Shown: positions 10,414 to 20,195, counted from the stretch's first letter. The stretch is DNA of 64,000 nucleotides from Hydrogenophaga sp. (GCF_030373225.1 NZ_JAUCZG010000006.1:87159-151158); one strand, 5' to 3'. A program made the numbers and translations. Notes: generated from the letters alone by a model not told the origin.

Positions 10414-12421
10414 CGTCCGCCGCCGCGGCCTGGTCGGGCGCCGGGCACGGCACCCTCAATCCGAAGCAGGTTCCCTTGTGCAGCGTGGAGCGCAGTTCGA
10501 CCCGGATGCCGAGCAGATCCGCACATCCTTTGACGATCGCCAGCCCCAGACCCAGACCCTGTTGCTGGCCCATCAGGTGTCTGCCGCGCTGGTGCATGCG
10601 AAACACCAGCTCCTGCTCGTCGGGCGCAATGCCGGGGCCGGTGTCCCACACCTGGATCAGCAGGTGACCGGAGCGCTGGCGGCAACCCAGCAGGACGCCA
10701 CCCGTCTTCGTGTACCGAAAGGCGTTGGAAAGCAGGTTGCAGAGCATTCGCTCCAGCAGGGCACAGTCGCTGTGCACCAGCGCGAGGCTGGGCGTGACGT
10801 GCCAGCTCAGGCCGCGCTGCCGCGCAATCGGCGCAAACATCGAGTCGATCCGGTCCAGCATGTCCTGTACCGAAAAGGTCTGGATGTCCGGCTTCAGGTC
10901 GGACCGCTCCAGATGCACCGCCATCGCCAGGGAGGCGAGCAGTTCGTCGGCCACCTGCAGTGCCGACTGCATGTGTCTGGTGGCCTCATGGCTGGAGCCG
11001 TTCGGTGACTGGCGGTGGATGCTCTCGATGGCCAGGCTGATGGCATACACCGGCTGTTGCAGATCGTGGGCGACGGCCGCCATGAAGCCGGATTTTTCAC
11101 GCAGCGCCGACTCGGCGAGTTCCCGCTCCGCCGTTTCGTGTCTGCGCGCGGCCTCCGCAGTGGCCCGGGCCTTGCGCTCGGCCATGATCCGGTCTGCCAG
11201 GGCGAGCGAAAGCATCAGCATTTCGAAGGCAGATGCCAGCAGAATGCCGTTGTCGAGCAAGGGGTGACTCGACAGAAATCCGATCTGCACCAGGACGCGC
11301 AACAGACCCGCCACGGCGATCGCGGTCCACCCCAGCAGGAAGTACGCAGCACCCGGCGTTTTCAGTCGGGCGCCCAGAGCGGCTGCGATCTGGATGAGGA
11401 ACGCGGTCAGCAACCCCATGGGAACAATTAGCAGATTGGAAACTTCCAGCGGGGTCAACCAGACATGGCTGGCGATCACGGGTATCCAGGCAGCCGCACC
11501 CAGGCGCAGTGCCAGGGCCAACCGGGGTGCCGTCTCGCTCAGGCGAAGGAAGCGAAGGGTGAAGACGAGTGCCATTGCGCAAAACACGCTGGAGGAGAGG
11601 CTCAGCAGCGGAATGGTGAGCAAGGCATGCCCGGGCCACAGCAGGTGTGGGCCGATGCCGGTGTTTCCCAGCTGGAAGACCACCAGCGACAGTCCGAACC
11701 CCAGATAGCTGGCATAGGCGGTGTCACGCAGGCGGACCGCCAGAAAGCCGTTGTACGCGAGCAGTCCGGCCATGAGCCCGAAGTACGCAGCGAGCAGGCT
11801 GTATTCACGCAGCTCGCGGTCGCGCCAGGCGCTGGACCGCCACAGTTCAAGCTTCATCTGCAGAAGCGATTCGGAGCGCACCCGCAGGTAGACGGTGTGG
11901 GTCTGACGGGCTTCGAGAACGATGGGGAAGGTGGGGTGGCGGCCGGGCGTGGCCACACCCTGGACCTGCGCCTGAAGGCCTCCGTAGGCCACTTGTGGCG
12001 GCGCGCCGGGTGTCTCCAGCACCATCAGCACACCGGCCAGGTGAGGGCTGGGCAGCGTCAGCGTCCAGTCGCCACCGCCTTTGTCATCGGTGGTGAGGGT
12101 CAGGCGAAACCAGAGGGTGGTCGACACGCCTGCGAAGTTGCCCGCGCCGCGTCGCTCGCTCAGCAGATGCCACTCGCCCTCGGCGGGCGGCACCGAAGCA
12201 TTCTCCAGCGCCGGTGCGAACCGGTATTCCAGCAGGTCGGTGGCTTGCAGCCGCTGTTGTCCGCCGTCGACCTGCAGCGCTGGTGCAGCCTCGACCGTTG
12301 ATGCCGCGCAGAGCCACCAGACCATGAGCCCGAGCGCGCGCGGTGCCGCCCCACGCACGGCACGACAAAAGGCCTGCCATGGCCGAACCAGAAAAGAGGG
12401 CCGTGGGTCCCGGGTGCTCAT
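10313..12421 (-). CDS. Sensor histidine kinase with 7TM-DISM sensory region
   Basis: N-terminal extracellular domain, ~7 hydrophobic segments, HisKA-like MAAVAHDLQQPVYAISLAIES, HATPase N-box LLSNAFRYTKTGG and G-box DTGPGIAPDE. 3' end overlaps holA by ~100 bp. Confidence 0.88.
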   Translation of the reverse strand: MSTRDPRPSFLVRPWQAFCRAVRGAAPRALGLMVWWLCAASTVEAAPALQVDGGQQRLQATDLLEYRFAPALENASVPPAEGEWHLLSERRGAGNFAGVSTTLWFRLTLTTDDKGGGDWTLTLPSPHLAGVLMVLETPGAPPQVAYGGLQAQVQGVATPGRHPTFPIVLEARQTHTVYLRVRSESLLQMKLELWRSSAWRDRELREYSLLAAYFGLMAGLLAYNGFLAVRLRDTAYASYLGFGLSLVVFQLGNTGIGPHLLWPGHALLTIPLLSLSSSVFCAMALVFTLRFLRLSETAPRLALALRLGAAAWIPVIASHVWLTPLEVSNLLIVPMGLLTAFLIQIAAALGARLKTPGAAYFLLGWTAIAVAGLLRVLVQIGFLSSHPLLDNGILLASAFEMLMLSLALADRIMAERKARATAEAARRHETAERELAESALREKSGFMAAVAHDLQQPVYAISLAIESIHRQSPNGSSHEATRHMQSALQVADELLASLAMAVHLERSDLKPDIQTFSVQDMLDRIDSMFAPIARQRGLSWHVTPSLALVHSDCALLERMLCNLLSNAFRYTKTGGVLLGCRQRSGHLLIQVWDTGPGIAPDEQELVFRMHQRGRHLMGQQQGLGLGLAIVKGCADLLGIRVELRSTLHKGTCFGLRVPCPAPDQAAAADVSAQATRKPPPPSSPSAATPATDRPASPVPSDP

Positions 12422-12482
12422 GGACGGGCGACCGGGATGCGGAGTGGTCGTTCGTTGCCGTGCCTGCGACGATGCCGCGGGT

Positions 12483-13442
12483 TCAGGCGCCGTTCACCGC
12501 CGTCTCCCGGTAGGCCGATGGCGACACGCCCGTGTGCTCGCGGAACACGCGGCTGAAGTGCGCCGTGTTGTTGAAGCCCCAGGAGAACGCGATCTCGGTG
12601 ATGGTGCGCGGCACGCCGGTGCTCTGGCGCAGTTCGCGCATGCAGGCCTGGATTCGCTGGCGCTGGATGTAGTGCGCGGGGGTGTCTTCGTCGGCGCTGA
12701 AGGCATTGTGCAGGTGGCGCTTGCTGCAGTTCAACGCCTGGGCGATGTGGTCGAGCGACAGCGCCGGATCGCGCAGGTGCTGGCCGATGTGCTCGCGGAT
12801 GCGGTCGCGGAAGGCCTCGAGCTGGGTGACGCTGTTCCCGCGCCCGGCGAGTTCCTGCAAGGACAGGCGCACCAGTTCCACGATGAGCTCGCCCGCGCCG
12901 CGCGCTGCGGTCTCGCTCATCTGCGGCAGTTCCTGGTAGGTGCTGCGCATGGTCTCCAGGGCCACGCGTGCAATGCCGCTCACGCCGCCCACGTGTCTCG
13001 CCATCAGCGGCTCCAGCTTGATGCCGCGCTCGGTCAGCTGGTCCTTGGGCAGCATCACGATCAGGTGCTCGACCCGCTCGGGGTTGGCGATTTCGTAGCT
13101 GCCGGTGGTGTCGTAGATGGCCCAGCCGCCGGGCCGCACCCAGGCCTCGCGGCCCTGCTGCTGCACCGCCGCGCTGCCCTGCCAGGGTGCCACGATCTTG
13201 AGGTAGGCGCGCTCGCTGTCGCGCGCCAGCTGCGGGCTCTTGAGCACGCGGTGGCGGTTGGCCTCGAGCTTGGTGAGCACCACGTCGCCCGCGGTCGATG
13301 CGCTCATGTGACCGTCGAAACCGGTGTCGCCGTACAGGTCGGACTGCAGGCCGCCGAAATGTGTCCAGACCCAGTCGCGCCAGATGGCGGCGCGCTCGAT
13401 CGGCGCGACGCTGTCGGTGCTCATCACGGAGGCAGCGGCCAT
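12483..13442 (-). CDS. AraC-family transcriptional regulator (AraC_binding_2/FeaR-like architecture)
   Basis: C-terminal double HTH: LSLDHIAQALNCSKRHLHNAF...ITEIAFSWGFNNTAHFSRVFREHTGVSPSAYR. Confidence 0.9.
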   Translation of the reverse strand: MAAASVMSTDSVAPIERAAIWRDWVWTHFGGLQSDLYGDTGFDGHMSASTAGDVVLTKLEANRHRVLKSPQLARDSERAYLKIVAPWQGSAAVQQQGREAWVRPGGWAIYDTTGSYEIANPERVEHLIVMLPKDQLTERGIKLEPLMARHVGGVSGIARVALETMRSTYQELPQMSETAARGAGELIVELVRLSLQELAGRGNSVTQLEAFRDRIREHIGQHLRDPALSLDHIAQALNCSKRHLHNAFSADEDTPAHYIQRQRIQACMRELRQSTGVPRTITEIAFSWGFNNTAHFSRVFREHTGVSPSAYRETAVNGA

Positions 13443-13635
13443 GGGGGTCTCCGGGGGTGTCAGGGCCTCAAATTATCGGGCGCACCGTCTGGCCCTGCAT
13501 CGCACAAGTTTGAGGGTTTACCCGGGGCGCCGTGCACGTTCCGTCAAGCAGGTAGTGCACCCACAGCACAGCGCGCAGCGTGTGTCCTGCCTACCATTCG
13601 GCTCTCAGCCCACCCACATCCGCAGGAGACACAAC

Positions 13636-14835
13636 ATGGTTCAAGCCAATCGCCGTCTGGTCATCAAGAGCGCCGCCGCCGCGGTGGGCGCCATGTCCTT
13701 CGCTCCCCAGCTCATGGCGCAATCCGCACCGGTGCGCGTCGGCTATTCGATGTCGCGCACCGGCCCCTGGACGGGTGGCGCGCAGGTGAGCCAGGAGCCC
13801 AACTACCTGCTGTGGGCCGAGCAGCAGAACGCCGCGGGTGGTCTCGATGTCAAGGGCGTCAGGCGCCAGATCGAGCTCATCAGCAGCGACGACCGCAGCG
13901 ACACCGAGACCGTGGTGCGCACCTACGAAAAGCTCATGGGCAGCGACAAGGTCGACCTCGTGCTGCCGCCCTGGGGTTCCAACGCCAACTTCGCCGTGGC
14001 CCCGCTGGCCAATCGCTTCCAGTACCCGTTTCTGGCGCCCACCGCGCTCTCGCGCCGGCTGGTCGAGATGCGCCTGCCGTATTTCTTCCTGCTGCTGCAG
14101 CAGCCCGCGCCCATGACCAACGCGCTGGTCGACATGCTCAAGGCCAACGGCGTGAAGACCGTGGCGCTGATCTACGTGGACGACCTGTTCGGCCTGGAGA
14201 ACTACGCCGCCTTCAAGGTGGCGCTGCAGGGCAGTGGCATCACCATGGTGGAAGACAAGAGCTACCCCGGTGGCGTGAAGGACCTCTCTCCGGTGTTGCG
14301 CTCGATGAAGGACAAGAACCCCGACGCCTTTGTGGGCTTCACCTACCCGCCCGACACCATCCTGGCCAGCCGCCAGGCCAAGGAAGTGGGCTTCAACCCG
14401 AAGTTCTTCTACGCCTCGGTGGGCACGGCCTTCCAGCTCTACCGCAACGTGATGACGCCCGCCGGCGCCGAGGGCGTGCTCGGCATGGGCTCGTGGAACA
14501 GCAAGACCAGCCCGGCAGCCAAGGCCTACTTCGACGCGCACACCAAAAAGTTCGCCGGCAAGGAACCCGACCGCTGGGCCAGCGGCGCCTGCTGGGCCGG
14601 CCTGGAGATCCTCACCAGCGCGGTGAAGGCCCAGGGCCTGGACCGCAAGGCGATCCGCGACCACGTGGCCGGCACGACCCACAAGACCATCATCGGTGAC
14701 GTGAAGTTCAACGGCAGCGAGAACGTGGGCACGCCGGGCACCGTGAGCCAGTGGCAGAACGGGGAGTTCGAGGTGGTGTGGCCGAAGAGCGTGGCCACGG
14801 CAGCGTTGAACCCCAACAAACCTGTTTGGAAATAA
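13636..14835 (+). CDS. Branched-chain-amino-acid-type ABC transporter substrate-binding protein
   Basis: RRLVIKSAAAAVGAMSFAPQLMAQSAPVRVGYSMSRTGPW...; start at 13636 with upstream aggag; precedes liv-type permeases. Confidence 0.92.
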   Translation: MVQANRRLVIKSAAAAVGAMSFAPQLMAQSAPVRVGYSMSRTGPWTGGAQVSQEPNYLLWAEQQNAAGGLDVKGVRRQIELISSDDRSDTETVVRTYEKLMGSDKVDLVLPPWGSNANFAVAPLANRFQYPFLAPTALSRRLVEMRLPYFFLLLQQPAPMTNALVDMLKANGVKTVALIYVDDLFGLENYAAFKVALQGSGITMVEDKSYPGGVKDLSPVLRSMKDKNPDAFVGFTYPPDTILASRQAKEVGFNPKFFYASVGTAFQLYRNVMTPAGAEGVLGMGSWNSKTSPAAKAYFDAHTKKFAGKEPDRWASGACWAGLEILTSAVKAQGLDRKAIRDHVAGTTHKTIIGDVKFNGSENVGTPGTVSQWQNGEFEVVWPKSVATAALNPNKPVWK

Positions 14836-14857
14836 ACGCCCTCGTGTACCCGCACAT

Positions 14858-14901
14858 CCGTTCGCCCTGAGCTTGTCGAAGGACAAGCTCAGGGCGAACG
14901 G
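14858..14901. repeat. REP-like inverted repeat, family 1 (CCGTTCGCCCTGAGCTTGTCGAAGG-type), complete palindrome
   Basis: ccgttcgccctgagcttgtc-gaag-gacaagctcagggcgaacgg; related copies at 16870, 18603, 32368, 58261 and 63610. Confidence 0.9.
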
Positions 14902-14928
14902 GGTTGTGTTTCCGGTCCTCCAAATCAC

Positions 14929-15831
14929 ATGTCCTTCTCCGCCTGGCTCGAACTGCTTGCCTCCGGCCTCATCACCGGCGGCATCTATGCGCTCGTCGCT
15001 CTCGGACTGAACCTGCAGTACGGGCTGATGCGCATCCTGAACATTGCGCATGGCGAGTTCCTCATGGTGGGGGCCTACCTCACCTGGATGGCACAGACCT
15101 CGCTCGGCCTGAACCCGCTGTTCATGGTGCCGGTGTCGTTCGCGATGCTGTTCGTGCTGGGCTGGGTGGTGCACCGGCTGTGTTTCCGCCGCCTCACCGC
15201 CACCTCGCCCAACCTCGACATCTTTGAAGCGCGTGGCCTCATGGTGGCCTTCGGGCTGATGTTCCTGGTGCAGAACTTCGCCTCCTGGATGTGGGGCGGC
15301 GACCTGCGCGGCTACGACTTCCTGACCGATCCGGTGCAGATTCCACTGCCCACGGGGGAGGCGCAATTTGCCGGCAACAAGCTGCTGGTGTTTGCGCTGG
15401 CCCTGCTGTTCTCGGGCGCGCTCATCGTGCTCATGCGCACCACCTTGCTGGGCAAGGGCGTGCGCGCGCTGATGCAGTCGCCCACCGGCGCGCAGCTCAT
15501 GGGCATCAACACGCGCCGCCTGCACCCGCTCATGTTCGGCATCGGCCTGGGTCTGTCGGGCGTGGCGGGTTGCCTGATCTCGATGGCCTACACCATCAGC
15601 CCGTCGATGGGCGAGCCCTACACCATCACCGCGCTCATCGTCATCACGCTCGGCGGCTTCGGCAGCATGGGCGGCGCGCTGGCCGGCGGCCTGCTGCTGG
15701 GCGTGATCGAAGCCCTGGGCATGCACTTCACCAACCCCTCGCTCAAGGCCTTGTTGAGCTACGTGGTCTTCATCAGCGTGCTGCTTTTGCGGCCTGAAGG
15801 TCTGTTTTCCCGCAAGTCAAGAAAAGCATGA
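14929..15831 (+). CDS. Branched-chain-amino-acid-type ABC transporter permease (LivH-like)
   Basis: GLITGGIYALVALGLNLQYGLMRILNIAHGEFLMVGAYL... Confidence 0.94.
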   Translation: MSFSAWLELLASGLITGGIYALVALGLNLQYGLMRILNIAHGEFLMVGAYLTWMAQTSLGLNPLFMVPVSFAMLFVLGWVVHRLCFRRLTATSPNLDIFEARGLMVAFGLMFLVQNFASWMWGGDLRGYDFLTDPVQIPLPTGEAQFAGNKLLVFALALLFSGALIVLMRTTLLGKGVRALMQSPTGAQLMGINTRRLHPLMFGIGLGLSGVAGCLISMAYTISPSMGEPYTITALIVITLGGFGSMGGALAGGLLLGVIEALGMHFTNPSLKALLSYVVFISVLLLRPEGLFSRKSRKA

Positions 15832-16856
15832 CCTCCCGTCAGTACCTCATCCGCGACCTGCTGGTCCTCTTCGGCCTCACCGGCTGGGCGCTGGCGCTGC
15901 CGGGCTTCGCCAGCGAGTTTGCCGTGTCCATGGCGCTCACCTGCCTGATGTACATCGCGCTCTCGTCGAGCTGGGCGCTGTTCTGCGGCACCACGCGCTA
16001 CCTGTCGCTGGCCACCTCGGCCTTCTTCGGCATCGGCGCCTACACCAGCGCCATCCTGCTGGAGCAGCTCTCGTGGGTGCAGGCCATCGCCATGGGCTCC
16101 CTGATCGCGGCTGCAGTGGCGGTGGTGATGGGTGCGGCCGTGCTGCACCTGCGCGGCACCTATTTCGCGGTGCTCACCTTCGGCATGACCGAGTTGATCC
16201 GCCACGCCATCAGCTATTTCGAGAAGAGCGTGACCGGCACCGTGGGCCGCGTGCTCATGGTCGTGCCCGACCGCGACACCATCTACCTCACCGTGCTGGC
16301 ACTGGCGGTGATCACGGTGGCGCTGTCGATCACCATCCGGCGCACCCGTTTCGGCCTGGCCATGCTGGGTATCGGGGCCGACGAACAGCGGGCGCAGACA
16401 CTGGGCGTGAACACGCGCTGGGTGAAGGTGGCGGGTTTTGCCCTCACCGCCGCGGTGGCCGGTGCGGTGGGCGCGGCCATGTCGGTGCGCTGGACCTACA
16501 TCGACCCGCACACCGTGTTCAACCCCTTCATCGGATTCCAGACCGTGCTGATCGCGCTCATTGGCGGGGCGGCCACCCTGTGGGGGCCGTTGATCGCCGC
16601 CATCGTCTTCAGCGTGCTGGCCGAAACCCTGCGCCTGCAGGTGCCGCAGATCTACATGATGTCGCTGGGGTTGCTGCTCATCCTGTCGGTGCTGTACCTG
16701 CCCGGAGGCCTGGCGTCGCTGCGCACCGAGACGTTCCGCGGTTGGCGCGATGGCGCGAAGGCCTGGTGGACAGAGACGCGCGACGATTGGAGTGGTGAGA
16801 CGAAGCGGCGCAAGCAACTCGACAAGAGCCTGAGGGAGCGCCGCGATGTGTTTTGA
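15828..16856 (+). CDS. Branched-chain-amino-acid-type ABC transporter permease (LivM-like)
   Basis: SLATSAFFGIGAYTSAIL...GRVLMVVPDRDTIY...IGADEQRAQTLGVNTRWVKVAGF; ATGA overlap with previous gene. Confidence 0.94.
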   Translation: MTSRQYLIRDLLVLFGLTGWALALPGFASEFAVSMALTCLMYIALSSSWALFCGTTRYLSLATSAFFGIGAYTSAILLEQLSWVQAIAMGSLIAAAVAVVMGAAVLHLRGTYFAVLTFGMTELIRHAISYFEKSVTGTVGRVLMVVPDRDTIYLTVLALAVITVALSITIRRTRFGLAMLGIGADEQRAQTLGVNTRWVKVAGFALTAAVAGAVGAAMSVRWTYIDPHTVFNPFIGFQTVLIALIGGAATLWGPLIAAIVFSVLAETLRLQVPQIYMMSLGLLLILSVLYLPGGLASLRTETFRGWRDGAKAWWTETRDDWSGETKRRKQLDKSLRERRDVF

Positions 16857-16869
16857 AGTGAAGCAAGCT

Positions 16870-16944
16870 CCGTTCGGGCTGAGCTTGTCGAAGCCCCTCC
16901 ACGCACACATCGCAAGAGCCCTTCGACAAGCTCAGGGCGAACGG
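16870..16944. repeat. REP-like inverted repeat, family 1 (two opposed arms, larger loop)
   Basis: ccgttcgggctgagcttgtcgaagcccc...gagcccttcgacaagctcagggcgaacgg. Confidence 0.85.
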
Positions 16945-16982
16945 TTTGAGGCGGGCCCGATGCTGCGTGGGAGAAACCTGAC

Positions 16983-17786
16983 ATGACCGCGCAACCCCTT
17001 CTCGACGCCCGCGACATCACCGTGCGCTTCGGTGGTCTCACCGCGGTGGACGCGGTCAGCGCGCGCTTCATGCCTGGCGAGCTGGTGGGCATCATCGGTC
17101 CCAACGGAGCGGGCAAGACCACGTTTTTCAACGCCATCTCCGGCGTCACGCAGGCCACCAGCGGCAAGCTGCTGATGCAGGGGCGCGAGCTCAGTGGCCA
17201 GGGGCCGCACCGCTTCGCCGCCGCCGGTCTCGCGCGCACCTTCCAGACCCCGCGCACCTTTGCAGACATGCTGGTGCGCGACAACATCGCGTTCGGCCTC
17301 AAGTTCGCCGGTCGCCGGCCGCGCAAATACATCTGGTGGGGCGAAGAGACGACCGTGCCCTGGGTGCTGCGCACGCCCGCGAGCATCCTGGGCCTGATCG
17401 GTCTGTCCGACCAGGCCGATCTGCCGGCCGCGGCCATCACACCCTCGCAACAGCGCCTGCTGGAAATCGGCATGGCGCTGGCCACCCGGCCGCGCATGCT
17501 GCTGCTCGACGAAGTGGCCGCCGGTCTCACCGAAAACGAGGTCGAAGAGATGGCCCGCCTGATCCGGCGCCTGCGCGACGAGCTCGACCTCACGGTGGTC
17601 TGGATCGAGCACGCCGTGACCACGCTGCTGCGCCATGTGGAGCGCGTGATCGTGCTGCACCAGGGCAGCAAGATCGCCGACGGAACGCCTGCCGAGGTGG
17701 TGCGCAATGCCGAGGTGATCGAGGCCTACCTGGGTGACGAGATGAACGAGCCCGATGCCCGGACCCCCGAGGAGGCCACCGCATGA
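16983..17786 (+). CDS. ABC transporter ATP-binding protein (LivG-like)
   Basis: GIIGPNGAGKTTFFNAISG Walker A; LLLDEVAAGLTENE Walker B. Confidence 0.94.
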   Translation: MTAQPLLDARDITVRFGGLTAVDAVSARFMPGELVGIIGPNGAGKTTFFNAISGVTQATSGKLLMQGRELSGQGPHRFAAAGLARTFQTPRTFADMLVRDNIAFGLKFAGRRPRKYIWWGEETTVPWVLRTPASILGLIGLSDQADLPAAAITPSQQRLLEIGMALATRPRMLLLDEVAAGLTENEVEEMARLIRRLRDELDLTVVWIEHAVTTLLRHVERVIVLHQGSKIADGTPAEVVRNAEVIEAYLGDEMNEPDARTPEEATA

Positions 17787-18598
17787 TGTGGTACCGCCCC
17801 AACCCGTTTGAACTCGGCGGCGGCGCACGCGCGCGCCTCAAGGTCGATGGACTGTCGGCCGGTTACGGCGCCTTTCTCGTGCTGCGCGACCTGAAGCTCG
17901 ACATCCAGCCCGGCCTCACCGTGGTGCTCGGCCCCAACGGCGCGGGCAAGACCACCTTGCTCAAGGCGCTCAACGGGCTGATCCCGCGGGTCGGCACGGT
18001 GCTGCTGGACGGGCGCGAGTTGCCCGAGAAAACGCACGAGATCGTGCAGGCCGGCGTGGCTCTGGTGCCCGAGGGCCGCCAGCTGTTTCCACAGCTCACG
18101 GTGAGGGAAAACCTCGAACTCGGTGGCTGGCTGGTGCCCAAGGCGCAACGCCCCGAGCGCCTGGCCCAGGCCTTCGTGGATTTCCCCAAGCTCAAGGAGC
18201 GTGCCTCGCAACTGGCGGGCACCATGAGCGGCGGCGAGCAGCAGATGGTGGCGGTGGCGCGCGCCATGATGTGCGCGCCGCGCCTGCTGATGCTCGACGA
18301 GCCGTCGCTCGGCCTGGCGCCGAAGATGGTCGACGAACTGCTCACCATCGTGCGCCGCATTGCCGACAGCGGCACCACCGTGCTCATGGTCGAGCAGAAC
18401 GTGAAGAAGGCCCTCGCCGTGGCCGACCGGGGCCATGTGATGGAACGCGGCACCCTGGTGGCCAGCGGCCCGGCGAAGCTGCTCGCGCGCTCCACCGTGA
18501 TCCGCGAGGCCTACCTCGGTGCCGACAAGGACCCCGCCACCGGCACCACCAGTGCGGCCGATGCGGTCCAGCGACGCAAGGCCGTGGCGACCACTTAA
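17783..18598 (+). CDS. ABC transporter ATP-binding protein (LivF-like)
   Basis: VVLGPNGAGKTTLLKALNG; MSGGEQQMVAVARAMM; LMLDEPSLGLAPKMV. Confidence 0.94.
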   Translation: MMWYRPNPFELGGGARARLKVDGLSAGYGAFLVLRDLKLDIQPGLTVVLGPNGAGKTTLLKALNGLIPRVGTVLLDGRELPEKTHEIVQAGVALVPEGRQLFPQLTVRENLELGGWLVPKAQRPERLAQAFVDFPKLKERASQLAGTMSGGEQQMVAVARAMMCAPRLLMLDEPSLGLAPKMVDELLTIVRRIADSGTTVLMVEQNVKKALAVADRGHVMERGTLVASGPAKLLARSTVIREAYLGADKDPATGTTSAADAVQRRKAVATT

Positions 18599-18602
18599 GT
18601 GC

Positions 18603-18653
18603 GTCGTTCGGGCTGAGCGGGTCGAAGCCTTTCGACAAGCTCAGGGCGAACGG
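18603..18653. repeat. REP-like inverted repeat, family 1
   Basis: gtcgttcgggctgagcgggtcgaagcc-tttcgacaagctcagggcgaacggg. Confidence 0.85.
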
Positions 18654-18684
18654 GAATGTGAAACCGATCCAACAGGAGAACCCC

Positions 18685-20139
18685 ATGTCCGACATGTCCA
18701 TGCTCATCAACGGCCTCAAGGTCACCGCCGAAAAGGGCGCCACCTTCGAGCGCCGCAACCCGCTCGACGGCAGCGTGGCCACGCGCGCACCCGCCGCTTC
18801 GCCGGCCGACGCGGTGATGGCGGTGGAGGCCGCCGCCGAAGCCTTCAAGACCTGGAGCGAATCCGGCCCGAGCCTGCGCCGCGCCTTGCTGCTCAAGGCC
18901 GCCGACGCACTTGAAGCCAAGACGCCCGCATTCATCGAGGCCGTGTCGGCAGAGACCGGCGCCACCGGCATGTGGGGCGGCTTCAACGTGATGCTCGCCG
19001 CCGGCATGATCCGCGAGGCCGCCTCGCTCACCACCCAGGTGTCGGGCGAAGTGATTCCGTCCGACGTGCCCGGGTCGCTGGCCATGGGCATTCGCCAGCC
19101 GGCCGGCGTCGTGCTCGGCATCGCACCGTGGAACGCCCCCATCATCCTGGCCGTGCGTGCCATCTGCGTGCCGCTGGCGTGCGGCAACACCGTCATCCTC
19201 AAGGGCAGTGAGAACTGCCCGCGCACCCACCAGCTCATCATCGAGGCGTTCCAGGACGCGGGCTTTCCGCCCGGCGTGGTGAACTACATCACCAATGCCC
19301 CGGCCGATGCGGGCGCGGTGGTCGAAGCCATGGTGGCCCACCCGGCGGTGCGGCGCGTGAACTTCACCGGCTCCACCAAGGTCGGCAAGATCATCGCGGC
19401 CACCTGTGCCCGTTACCTCAAGCCGGTGGTGCTCGAGCTCGGCGGCAAGGCGCCGCTGGTGATCCTGGACGACGCCAACCTGGACGACGCGGTCAACGGC
19501 GCGGCCTTCGGCGCGTTCGCCAACAGCGGCCAGATCTGCATGAGCACCGAACGCATCATCGTGGACAACAAGATCGCCGACGCTTTCGTGAAGAAGTTCG
19601 CCGACAAGGCCAAGGCGCTGCCCGTGGGCGATCCGCGCAAGCCCGAGCCGGTGGTGCTCGGCTCGGTGATCGGCATGGGCACGGTCAACCACTGCAATGA
19701 ACTGATCGACGACGCGCTGGCCAAAGGCGCCAAACTGGCGTGCGGTGGCAAGTCGGACACCACCCTCATGCCCGCGACCGTGCTCGACCACGTGACGCCG
19801 GCCATGCGCATCTACCACGAAGAAACCTTTGGCCCGGTGAAGTGCGTGGTGCGCGTGAGCGGCGTGGAAGAAGCGATTGCCTGCGCCAACGACAACGAGT
19901 ACGGTCTCTCGGCCGCCGTGTTCGGCGGCGACATCGCCCGTGCCTTCAACGTGGCCCGCAAGATCGACAGCGGCATCTGCCACGTCAACGGTCCCACCGT
20001 GCACGACGAAGCGCAGATGCCGTTCGGCGGCGTCAAGGGTTCGGGCATCGGTCGGTTCGGTGGCAAGGCCGGCATCGCCGAGTTCACCGAACTGCGCTGG
20101 ATCACCTTGCAAACCACGCCCCGTCACTACCCGTTCTGA
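18685..20139 (+). CDS. Aldehyde dehydrogenase (vanillin/salicylaldehyde dehydrogenase-like)
   Basis: PAGVVLGIAPWNAPIILAVRAI, VLELGGKAPLVILDDA, NSGQICMSTERI (catalytic Cys), MPFGGVKGSGIGRFGGKAGI. Confidence 0.9.
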   Translation: MSDMSMLINGLKVTAEKGATFERRNPLDGSVATRAPAASPADAVMAVEAAAEAFKTWSESGPSLRRALLLKAADALEAKTPAFIEAVSAETGATGMWGGFNVMLAAGMIREAASLTTQVSGEVIPSDVPGSLAMGIRQPAGVVLGIAPWNAPIILAVRAICVPLACGNTVILKGSENCPRTHQLIIEAFQDAGFPPGVVNYITNAPADAGAVVEAMVAHPAVRRVNFTGSTKVGKIIAATCARYLKPVVLELGGKAPLVILDDANLDDAVNGAAFGAFANSGQICMSTERIIVDNKIADAFVKKFADKAKALPVGDPRKPEPVVLGSVIGMGTVNHCNELIDDALAKGAKLACGGKSDTTLMPATVLDHVTPAMRIYHEETFGPVKCVVRVSGVEEAIACANDNEYGLSAAVFGGDIARAFNVARKIDSGICHVNGPTVHDEAQMPFGGVKGSGIGRFGGKAGIAEFTELRWITLQTTPRHYPF

Positions 20140-20152
20140 AGCCGGCAGCCGG

Positions 20153-20195
20153 CTTGAAGGGCACGGGTGTCGATGCCCGTTCAAGCCTCGCTTTT
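20153..20195 (+). terminator. Probable terminator hairpin after aldehyde dehydrogenase
   Basis: cttgaagggca-N10-tgcccgttcaag (one bulge), short t-run (tttt) at 20192-20195. Confidence 0.5.

Noticed and set aside
12081-14699. 872-aa plus-strand ORF
   Set aside because: Runs antisense to the AraC gene and out of frame through the substrate-binding gene; compositional artefact.
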